Assembly (NCBI GenBank): GCA_965207705.1
Contig: OZ242292.1
Coordinates: 310,001-374,000, forward strand
Length of the DNA stretch: 64,000 nucleotides
Source of the DNA: JAAOII01 sp965207705
GTDB lineage: Bacteria; Pseudomonadota; Gammaproteobacteria; CBDBNL01; JAAOII01
Direction: 5' to 3'
Positions 8,743 to 15,957 of the stretch are shown here, piece by piece. Within the stretch, counting starts at the first letter, position 1. Every line of letters starts with the position of its first letter. The position numbers and the translations under genes are program-made. Under the pieces are notes generated by a model. That model was not told the origin of the DNA and ran no database searches. It was given only the letters and a program-made list of their open reading frames with translations.

Positions 8743-9798
8743 ATGGACTTTCAAGAACTCATCTTCCGCTTGCAGAAATACTGGCAACAGCAGGGTTGCA
8801 TCATTATGCAACCGCTGGATGTTAGAGTAGGCGCTGGCACTTTTCACCCAGCAACATTTTTATATGCATTGGGACCCGAGCATCATAATAGCGCTTACGT
8901 CCAACCATCACGACGCCCTACAGACGGCAGATATGGCGATAATCCTAACCGCTTACAACACTATTACCAGTTTCAGGTTATGCTAAAACCAGCGCCAGAT
9001 GATATAACTGATTTGTTCTTTAATTCTCTAATTCAGCTAAACCTTGACCCACAAGTGCATGATTTTCGTCTGGTAGAGGATAATTGGGAATCGCCCACCC
9101 TTGGCGCTTGGGGGCTTGGTTGGGAAGTATGGTTAAATGGCATGGAAATTGCCCAGTTTACTTACTTTCAGCAGGTAGGAGGAAGTGATTGCAAGCCAAT
9201 AAGCGGTGAGTTAACCTACGGGCTTGAAAGAATTGCAATGTACCTGCAGCAAGTTGATAATGTATATGACTTGGTATGGGCGCAAAAAAGCAACAAAACC
9301 GAACAGGGTAATGACAAAGATAGCAAGAATGACAAGGATAGCAAGGTTAGCAAGAATAGCAAGGTTAGTATGAATAGCGGCGACATAAAAGATGTAGTTA
9401 CTTATGGAGATATTTTCCAGCAAAATGAGTATCAGCAGTCAGTGTATAACCTTGAGAAGGCAGACATAAATGCCCTGTTTAATCAATTTGAACAATGCCA
9501 TAAAGAGTGTAAAACATTGGCAGCGGAGGGGCTTCCCTTACCTGGCTATGAGCAGGCACTGGAAGCATCCCATATATTTAATATTTTAGATGCCCGCCAA
9601 GCAATATCTGTCAGTGAAAGACAAAAGTTTATCCTAAGAGTGCGTGAGCTAACCTTTGCAGTAGCCAAGTCCTACCTTGATATAAGATATAAGGCCGGCT
9701 TTCCATTAGCACCAGAGCAGGAACGCGCTAAAGCGTTGGAAGAATACTCTGCAAAAATGCAAAGTTCAAAGCAAAGTTCAAAGCAAAATACAAAGTGA
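8743..9798 (+). CDS. glyQ: Glycine-tRNA ligase alpha subunit, with repeat insertion
   Basis: The alpha subunit carries the class II catalytic core of the alpha2beta2 glycyl-tRNA synthetase. The N-terminus MDFQELIFRLQKYWQQQGCI and segments such as GPEHHNSAYVQPSRRPTDGR are family signatures. The usual length is about 300; this protein has 351. The excess is a Lys/Ser/Asn/Asp-rich insertion at about residues 182-216 (NDKDSK and VSKNSK repeats), placed where relatives run directly from YDLVW to TYGD, plus a C-terminal SSKQ-repeat tail. Its TGA overlaps the GTG start of glyS, so the two subunits are translationally coupled. Confidence 0.96.
   Translation: MDFQELIFRLQKYWQQQGCIIMQPLDVRVGAGTFHPATFLYALGPEHHNSAYVQPSRRPTDGRYGDNPNRLQHYYQFQVMLKPAPDDITDLFFNSLIQLNLDPQVHDFRLVEDNWESPTLGAWGLGWEVWLNGMEIAQFTYFQQVGGSDCKPISGELTYGLERIAMYLQQVDNVYDLVWAQKSNKTEQGNDKDSKNDKDSKVSKNSKVSMNSGDIKDVVTYGDIFQQNEYQQSVYNLEKADINALFNQFEQCHKECKTLAAEGLPLPGYEQALEASHIFNILDARQAISVSERQKFILRVRELTFAVAKSYLDIRYKAGFPLAPEQERAKALEEYSAKMQSSKQSSKQNTK
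9286..9390 (+). repeat. In-frame low-complexity repeat insertion in glyQ
   Basis: Degenerate 9/18-bp repeats built on GATAGCAAG- and GTTAGCAAG-like units encode about 35 Lys/Ser/Asn/Asp residues that are absent from typical GlyQ. The frame is preserved on both sides. Confidence 0.75.
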
Positions 9799-11903
9799 AA
9801 AAGCACAGCAATCTTCTTATAGAAATAGGATGTGAAGAGCTTCCCGCAGCTCAACAACCGCAATTAATTAGCGACTTCTCTGCAGGACTAAGCAAGCTGC
9901 TTGATGAACATGGGCTGGCATATCAAGGCATTAAGAGATTTGTAACCCCAAGGAGATTGTCCCTCATTATCCAACAGGTTCAAACCAAACAGGACGACAC
10001 GGAAGAATTGCGTAAAGGACCTGCAACTAAAAATGGCTTCAACGAAAAAGGTGAACCCACTGCGGCAACACTTGGGTTTGCCAAAAGCTGCGGGGTTGAA
10101 CATAATAAACTGCAGCGGATGAGCAGCGACAAGGGGGAGTATCTATGCTACAAAGTCCAGGTTACAGGACGCCACATCCAGCAAATACTGCCGCAAATAT
10201 TAGGTAATCTAATAACAAAACTTCCAAAAGGCAGGACTATGAGATGGGATGACAGCAGCAATAAATTTGTGAGGGCAGTACGTTGGTTGTTGTTGTTATT
10301 GGATGATGAAGTAATCAGCTGGGACGAATTTGGTTTAACTGCATCCAACTTAACTCAGGGACACAGGTTTTATACCAGTAGCCCCATAACAATTAATCAT
10401 TGTGATGAATATGAGGAGAAACTATTAAAAGAGGGGCATGTTATTGCCTGCCCCAATAAAAGACGCAAGAAAATAATTGAACAAGCAAATAAAATCTGCG
10501 CTGCAGAGGGGTGCGCCAACGTCCAAGAAAATGAGTTAATTGACGAACTGGTTGCTATTACCGAATACCCAATTGCTTATGCGGGAGAGTTTAACCCTGA
10601 TTTCTTACGACTACCAGCGCCCGTGTTGGATAGTGTTTTAACTCTTAAGCAACGTTACCTTCCGTTGATAGACGCCAAAGGTAATACTTTGCCAAAATTT
10701 ATTTTTATAGCCAATATTAAAAGCAATAACAAAAGTAAATTAATTGCCGGCAATCAGGCAGTAATAGCGCCACGTCTTGAGGATGCCGCATTCTTTTATA
10801 AGCAAGATTTGCGCAGTTCTTTGCAAAAAAGATTGGAATTATTAGATAAGGTTGCCTTCTTTGGCGAACTTGGTAATATGAGACAAAAATCACAAAGATG
10901 TGAGCATATAGTCGGCAAAGTAGCCAAGGACTTTAACGCAGATGCTGGCATAGCGCAACTGGCGGCATCTTTATGTAAATGTGATTTAACTACTCTGATG
11001 GTGCAAGAGTTTCCTGAACTACAAGGCATAATCGGCGGATACTATCTATTAGCGAGTGACAAGCTATTAGCGAGTGATGAGGCAAAGGCAAAATCTTTGC
11101 AATCTAGCGCATTGGCTATTCAAGAACATTACCTGCCGCAGCGGCAGGAAGATAAAACGCCCTCTTCCACTGCTGGTTGCGCCTTAGCGGTAGCGGATAA
11201 GCTGGATACTCTAATCGGTTTATTCCATCTAAAGTATCAGCCAAGCGGTGAAAAAGACCCCTATTCACTAAGAAGAACAGCGCTTGGAATAATCCGTATC
11301 TTACTGGAAAAACAGCTGAATATTAATTTAGATTCAATGATGCAGCATGTCATTGCAAGTTATAAAAAACATAATGACATAAGCATTAAAGTCGAAATAG
11401 CGTCAGAGGTGTTGGTATTTATCAATGAGAGAGTTCCTGCTTATGGCAAGGAACGAGGCATGGCGGCAGATGCACTGGCAGCTGCCTTTTATGAAGAGCA
11501 GAATGATATTTATGCCGCTTGGCAAAAAGCCGCCGCGATGATGAAACTAAAAGGCAAACAACGTTCGGCTTTGGTAGAGATAAATAAAAGATTAAAAAAT
11601 ATACTCGCCGAGCAAAAGATTAATCAGCAAGAAGTTAAACGTGCCCTTATAAAAGAATCTGCTGAGAAAAGAATATTTAGTGAGTATAAGGACATTCATG
11701 GCGTATTTAACCAAGCGCAAAAATCAGGAGAGTATGAACAATGTTGTAAGTTCTTAAGTACCTTGAGCGAACCATTAGAAGAATTCTTTGAGCGAGTTAT
11801 GGTGATGAGTGATGATATGGAGATTAGAAAAAACCGTCTGCTATTATTATCATTAATTCATCGGATATTCCTAAAAATTGGCGACTTCAGCCGCTTATTG
11901 TAG
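9795..11903 (+). CDS. glyS: Glycine-tRNA ligase beta subunit
   Basis: The beta subunit binds tRNA-Gly and contains the HD-like and anticodon-binding domains needed with GlyQ. The 702-residue product begins LLIEIGCEELPAAQQPQLI, a GlyS signature, with KGPATKNGF and RRTALGIIRILLE further on. The start is a GTG at 9795-9797 overlapping the glyQ stop (GTGA). A short 18-bp direct repeat near 11043-11080 gives LLASDKLLASDE, another in-frame duplication. It converges on kdsB with 190 bp between; that gap holds no convincing gene, and a long-loop GGGCTGA/TCAGCCC inverted repeat there is not a clear terminator. Confidence 0.96.
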   Translation: MKKHSNLLIEIGCEELPAAQQPQLISDFSAGLSKLLDEHGLAYQGIKRFVTPRRLSLIIQQVQTKQDDTEELRKGPATKNGFNEKGEPTAATLGFAKSCGVEHNKLQRMSSDKGEYLCYKVQVTGRHIQQILPQILGNLITKLPKGRTMRWDDSSNKFVRAVRWLLLLLDDEVISWDEFGLTASNLTQGHRFYTSSPITINHCDEYEEKLLKEGHVIACPNKRRKKIIEQANKICAAEGCANVQENELIDELVAITEYPIAYAGEFNPDFLRLPAPVLDSVLTLKQRYLPLIDAKGNTLPKFIFIANIKSNNKSKLIAGNQAVIAPRLEDAAFFYKQDLRSSLQKRLELLDKVAFFGELGNMRQKSQRCEHIVGKVAKDFNADAGIAQLAASLCKCDLTTLMVQEFPELQGIIGGYYLLASDKLLASDEAKAKSLQSSALAIQEHYLPQRQEDKTPSSTAGCALAVADKLDTLIGLFHLKYQPSGEKDPYSLRRTALGIIRILLEKQLNINLDSMMQHVIASYKKHNDISIKVEIASEVLVFINERVPAYGKERGMAADALAAAFYEEQNDIYAAWQKAAAMMKLKGKQRSALVEINKRLKNILAEQKINQQEVKRALIKESAEKRIFSEYKDIHGVFNQAQKSGEYEQCCKFLSTLSEPLEEFFERVMVMSDDMEIRKNRLLLLSLIHRIFLKIGDFSRLL

Positions 11904-12093
11904 AGGTATCTGAAGCTGCGGGGGGATTTAAAATATGGGGTTTAAACATAGAGGGCTGAAAGACAAAAGAATGCACTTTAATACATTCCATGCGCTATCA
12001 GCCCGTTTCAGCACAGCAAGAAAATTGCTATGCATAAATATTAGCATAATTAAGAGCGTAATAATAGTTAAAAATACATATTTAACTGCGAAA

Positions 12094-12876
12094 TCATAAC
12101 TTTTCTAAAGCCGCCAAGTCCTCAGGAGAATCAACACCAGGAGGTGGTACTTCCTGTGCTTCTGCCAATAAAATAGCCGCTCCATAGTATATGGCACGCA
12201 GTTGTTCTAACTTCTCCAATTCTTCATAAACACAGGGTTTCCAGTCAACATACTTGGCTAAAAAAGACATCCTATAGCCGTATATTCCAAGATGCCGTTG
12301 AAAGATATTATCATGGTTAGACGACAGTTGATCCTGTGTTTGAGGACTCTTCTCGGAACGAGTAAAAGGGGGGCGAGTAAAGGGTACCGAACTGCGACTA
12401 AAATAAATTGCCCTGCCATTAACATCACTAAGCGCTTTAACACAATTTGGATCTGCAAGTTCTTTATCGTCATTAATTGGAGCAGTTAAACTTGCCATGT
12501 CATAATCTGGCGAAGTCATCAACATATCAGCTAGCTGATTAATATTCTTGGCAGATAATAGCGGCTCGTCGCCCTGCACATTAATTATTATCTGCTCATC
12601 AGGAAGATTAATCTTTTGCGCCGCTTCATAAATACGGCTAGTCCCCGAAGTATGGGATGAAGAAGTCATAATAACTTTTGCCGATAGGTCATTACATACA
12701 GCGGCTATTCTTTCATCATCGGTTGCCACATAAACTTCGCTGGCATTACTAAGCATTGCCTTTTCATAAACCCAAGCGATGATATGCTTGCCTTTAAGCT
12801 TAGCCAATAGTTTGCCTGGAAACCTAGCAGAAGCATACCTGGCAGGAATAATAACCGTAAAATCAGAGGTCGCCAT
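12094..12876 (-). CDS. kdsB: 3-deoxy-manno-octulosonate cytidylyltransferase
   Basis: KdsB activates KDO with CTP to CMP-KDO, the donor for the LPS inner core. The 260-residue protein shows the nucleotidyltransferase start VIIPARYASARFPGKLLA, the VYVATDDERI segment and the VQGDEPLL metal/nucleotide motif. A small Ser/Gln/Asn-rich stretch (RSEKSPQTQDQLSSNHDN) lengthens one loop near residue 175. The start ATG (12874-12876) lies 14 nt inside the 3' end of lpxK, so translation is probably coupled. Linkage lpxK-kdsB is common in gammaproteobacteria. Confidence 0.96.
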   Translation of the reverse strand: MATSDFTVIIPARYASARFPGKLLAKLKGKHIIAWVYEKAMLSNASEVYVATDDERIAAVCNDLSAKVIMTSSSHTSGTSRIYEAAQKINLPDEQIIINVQGDEPLLSAKNINQLADMLMTSPDYDMASLTAPINDDKELADPNCVKALSDVNGRAIYFSRSSVPFTRPPFTRSEKSPQTQDQLSSNHDNIFQRHLGIYGYRMSFLAKYVDWKPCVYEELEKLEQLRAIYYGAAILLAEAQEVPPPGVDSPEDLAALEKL

Positions 12877-13939
12877 CAGCGAGTAACCCTAAAATTGCTT
12901 TAATGAGTTTTTTATCAATTGAGGCATTTATTCTCAGTGCCCATAGATTATCCATAGCAAAATAATTGCACTTAACTGCATCCTTTTCGGTCATAATCAC
13001 AATGGTATCAGCGCCAAAATTAATATCGTTCGGTTTAAATTTGTGATGATTGTTGAATTCGTGTGGAATAAAATTAATGCCATTGCGCTCCAATAAGGAA
13101 AAAAAGTTCTGCGGGTGAGCTATGCCAGCCACAGCATGTATTGTTTTTTCCTTATGCATTTCTTTCCATTGAGCTATGCTAATTTCTTTATTACTTCCAT
13201 TGCCTAAATTTGGGTTCAACTGAATACAGCTGCTTCCGTTATATTCCATAGAGAAGGTGGGCGCCCTGCCACTCGGCATAAGTGGCTTCACTTGTTCTCC
13301 CTTCTCAAGATTAATCAAATTCATTAAAATAAAATCAACACGGCGCAATCTTGTAATGGACTCACGCAAAGGACCAACTGGCAAGCAATGCAGATTGCCA
13401 AAACTGGTGGATGCATCAACAACCGCCAATTCAATATTCCTTCTTATTGCATAGTGTTGCAATCCATCATCGCTGATAATGACATCAATATTATGATTAG
13501 CCACTAGTTTTCTTGCTGCCAAATAACGATTGGCGCATATAAATACGGGACATCCGCTGCGCTGCGCCAGCAGTAAGGGTTCATCGCCAGATTCCTCTGC
13601 GGGATGATTAACTAATACTTCCATTACTTCCCTTACTTTAATGCTTCTTTTTTTGCTATTTGCGCCCTTATAACCACGACTTATGATGCCAACCTTAAGC
13701 CCCTTATTAGTGAGCTCATGAGCCAAAGTAATAACTGCTGGGGTCTTGCCCGCCCCACCAGTGGTGATATTGCCAACTACTATAATGGGAACATCAATAC
13801 TGGGACGCCGCCTTATCTTAGTGTGATATATGAAACTACAATAAGCTAAAAATTTATATAGCCATTCAAGTGGCAATAATAAAAATAGCCATCCTGACTG
13901 CTTATCCCATCCGTTGGTGAATATCCCCTGAAATGTCAT
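12863..13939 (-). CDS. lpxK: Tetraacyldisaccharide 4'-kinase LpxK
   Basis: LpxK phosphorylates the 4' position of the lipid A disaccharide at the inner membrane to give lipid IVA. The 358-residue protein has an N-terminal hydrophobic segment (about residues 17-35) and the P-loop GNITTGGAGKTPA at about 56-68. Further landmarks are ISRGYKG, the DGLQHYAI segment and the C-terminal TEKDAVKC motif. The usual length is 320-340. It lies between exbD (96 bp upstream) and kdsB (14-bp overlap). In several gammaproteobacteria msbA, the lipid A flippase gene, sits between exbD and lpxK; it is absent here. Confidence 0.95.
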   Translation of the reverse strand: MTFQGIFTNGWDKQSGWLFLLLPLEWLYKFLAYCSFIYHTKIRRRPSIDVPIIVVGNITTGGAGKTPAVITLAHELTNKGLKVGIISRGYKGANSKKRSIKVREVMEVLVNHPAEESGDEPLLLAQRSGCPVFICANRYLAARKLVANHNIDVIISDDGLQHYAIRRNIELAVVDASTSFGNLHCLPVGPLRESITRLRRVDFILMNLINLEKGEQVKPLMPSGRAPTFSMEYNGSSCIQLNPNLGNGSNKEISIAQWKEMHKEKTIHAVAGIAHPQNFFSLLERNGINFIPHEFNNHHKFKPNDINFGADTIVIMTEKDAVKCNYFAMDNLWALRINASIDKKLIKAILGLLADGDL

Positions 13940-14035
13940 TAATTATTAATAGATTTAATAGGAACCAACAACAAGCATATAGCTCGTCTCGTATGTTTTG
14001 TGTTTTACTTTCTTTTTGCGGGTAGCAGATTTCAT

Positions 14036-14455
14036 TTAGAGCTTATCAAGTTCTCTGGTGGTGATGCGAATATTGCTAAAGCCCAGCTGCCCCGCCAAAT
14101 CCATAACCACAACTACCCTGCTATGAGGAACGCGGGCATCAGCGGTAATCTGTAAATAGCCATTGGAATTCTGCGCTTTTGCTCGTTGCAATTCTGTCCT
14201 TATCGTGTCTCTTTTACTATTGAAAAGTTTTTTGTTGTTAATCAAATAATTACCGTCCGCATCTATCACTACTTCCAGCGCGTTATCAACCGCTTTGGAG
14301 CGCGACTCTGCCTCAGGCAGAAGTATGGGGATGCGATTTTCCTTAACAAAACTGGTTGTAAGAATAAAAAACACTAATAGAATAAAAACTACATCTATTA
14401 GGGGGGTGATATTAATATGAGCTTCATCAGCGTCGCTCACTCGTGGAAACTTCAT
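14036..14455 (-). CDS. exbD: ExbD/TolR-family proton-channel protein
   Basis: ExbD-type proteins pair with ExbB/MotA-like partners to couple proton flow to work in the envelope. The 139-residue protein has one N-terminal membrane segment (about residues 17-36) containing Asp21 in the PLIDVVFILLVFF context; this aspartate is the proton-carrying position of the family. The rest is a periplasmic domain. Its ATG overlaps the stop of the upstream exbB-like gene by 4 bases. It is distinct from the tolR at 34335-34760. Context beside lpxK, kdsB and comEC matches a widespread exbB2-exbD2-type arrangement; the partner it energises is unknown. Confidence 0.88.
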   Translation of the reverse strand: MKFPRVSDADEAHINITPLIDVVFILLVFFILTTSFVKENRIPILLPEAESRSKAVDNALEVVIDADGNYLINNKKLFNSKRDTIRTELQRAKAQNSNGYLQITADARVPHSRVVVVMDLAGQLGFSNIRITTRELDKL

Positions 14456-15066
14456 CTATTGCTGGAGGAGCGGAACATTAGGTTTAGTAAAATAGATGAT
14501 TGATGTTCCATTTCAACGGCAATATCATCAAGCCGTTTAAGTAAGAATCTATGGAATCCAACTGCTGGTATGGCTATTGATAAGCCAAATGCTGTGCTTA
14601 TTAGAGCTTGGGATATGCCGCGCGCCATGAAACTTGGCGAGCCCGAATCTGCTGCCTGAAAAGATATAAATATCTCTATCATCCCCACGACCGTCCCTAA
14701 GAGACCTAACAAAGGAGATATAACCGCAATAGTGCCAAGCATATTAATAAATCTCTTTAAGTAATGGATTTTTTGCGCTGCGGTAGCTTCCATTTGTTCA
14801 CGCATAACCGCGCGCCCATATTTTGAACTACTTAGACCAGAAGTCAATATTGCACCTAACGAGTATCTTTTCTTCAACGCGTTCATCTGGTCGCCAGTTA
14901 TCTGATTGTTCTCAATCAAACGCCACACTTCATATACTAAATTAGGCGGCGACACGTTATCTTTGCGCAGCACCCATAGACGTTCCAAAACAATGGCTAC
15001 TGCTAATACTGAGCACAACGCCAAAGGATACATTAATGGTCCTCCACCTAAAAAAATCTCTAACAT
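14452..15066 (-). CDS. exbB: ExbB/TolQ/MotA-family proton-channel protein
   Basis: This 204-residue protein is the channel partner of the ExbD-like protein encoded immediately downstream. It has an N-terminal membrane segment (about 9-27), then a cytoplasmic loop, then two membrane segments around LGTIAVISPLLGLLGTVVGMI and FGLSIAIPAVGFHRFLL. The LLGLLGTVVGMI stretch is the MotA/TolQ/ExbB core signature. A TATAAT box with a TTGTTT -35 lies upstream, 8 nt before the ATG. Whether it serves TonB or another system cannot be told; no tonB is visible nearby. Confidence 0.88.
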   Translation of the reverse strand: MLEIFLGGGPLMYPLALCSVLAVAIVLERLWVLRKDNVSPPNLVYEVWRLIENNQITGDQMNALKKRYSLGAILTSGLSSSKYGRAVMREQMEATAAQKIHYLKRFINMLGTIAVISPLLGLLGTVVGMIEIFISFQAADSGSPSFMARGISQALISTAFGLSIAIPAVGFHRFLLKRLDDIAVEMEHQSSILLNLMFRSSSNR

Positions 15067-15074
15067 AAAGAGTA

Positions 15075-15102
15075 ATTATACATTGACTAAGTTGAAAAAC
15101 AA
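15075..15102 (-). promoter_or_regulatory. exbB promoter, predicted leaderless or near-leaderless
   Basis: On the minus strand TTGTTT (15097-15102), a 16-bp spacer, then TATAAT (15075-15080), followed after 8 nt by the exbB ATG. No Shine-Dalgarno lies between. Confidence 0.6.
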
Positions 15103-15107
15103 CATTA

Positions 15108-15920
15108 TTAAAGCGTCCGCTGAAGCAAGGGTAAGATTAAGTTTCTAATTAAAAAGTAAAGCGCTACCATAAATAAGTACAAGGAAAATAGCTTTCTTAG
15201 TTTCTTATCGTCTATAGCATGAGCTGCCCGAGCGCCCAAAGTGCTAAAAAATCCCGCTACTATGGATATGATGACAAAAGAAGGCAGATGAATATACTGC
15301 CATAGAACCTCACCGCCATACAATGAAATAATCATTGACATAATAACTGCCGTTAAGCTTATAACCAAGCCACAGGCAGCGGAACTTCCTATTGCATGTT
15401 TCATACTCAATCCATGCCCATGCAATATTGCTACGTTCATTACTCCGCCTCCTATGCCAAACAACACAGAAACCCAGCCAACAAATCCTCCCATTAAGAT
15501 TAATGGTACCTGGTTTATTTTTTTTGTAACTATACCCAACGGGTTATTCTTCGTGCTGAATACATAAGCCATTATTAAGAAGAATATACCCAAAAGAATC
15601 TTAATTGTTTGGCTATTAACGCTTATGAGAGTAGTCGTCCCCAATATGCTGCCCAATACTAAACCAGATGACATGCGGATAAAATGCGGCATAGCAGTTG
15701 CATTGCGCCGCCAATGAGAAATTGCCGAAACCGCGGTAGTACATACAACTATTGCCAAAGAGGTAAAGATAACCTGTTGAGCAAGGGTATCCTCGCTTAC
15801 AGCTAACCTTTCTAAAGTGAAAAAAAGTATTGGAACTGCAATAACTCCGCCGCCAACACCAAACAATCCAGCAGTAAATCCGATTACAACCCCAGATATA
15901 ATCGGAATCAATATTTCCAT
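15108..15920 (-). CDS. TauE/SafE family membrane permease
   Basis: The 270-residue integral membrane protein belongs to the TauE/SafE (DUF81) family, linked in other bacteria to sulfonate, sulfite or related anion transport. About eight hydrophobic segments are visible. The duplicated family motif appears as GFTAGLFGVGGGVIAVPILFF near residues 14-34 and again around GWVSVLFGIGGGVMNVAIL. Substrate cannot be inferred from the neighbours. TATAAT lies 6 nt before the ATG, so the gene has its own promoter between comEC and exbB. The last about 20 residues of this protein have a close copy at 50365-50427. Confidence 0.85.
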   Translation of the reverse strand: MEILIPIISGVVIGFTAGLFGVGGGVIAVPILFFTLERLAVSEDTLAQQVIFTSLAIVVCTTAVSAISHWRRNATAMPHFIRMSSGLVLGSILGTTTLISVNSQTIKILLGIFFLIMAYVFSTKNNPLGIVTKKINQVPLILMGGFVGWVSVLFGIGGGVMNVAILHGHGLSMKHAIGSSAACGLVISLTAVIMSMIISLYGGEVLWQYIHLPSFVIISIVAGFFSTLGARAAHAIDDKKLRKLFSLYLFMVALYFLIRNLILPLLQRTL

Positions 15921-15926
15921 ACTTCA

Positions 15927-15932
15927 ATTATA
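15927..15932 (-). promoter_or_regulatory. -10 element of the TauE/SafE gene, predicted leaderless
   Basis: TATAAT on the minus strand, 6 nt (TGAAGT) before the ATG at 15918-15920. No clear -35 was seen at 16-18 bp. Confidence 0.45.
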
Positions 15933-15957
15933 TCCTTTATTATTAAAAATACAGACA

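Noticed and set aside
11904..12093. Terminator between the convergent glyS and kdsB genes
   Set aside because: The GGGCTGA/TCAGCCC inverted repeat has a loop of over 35 nt and no T-run.
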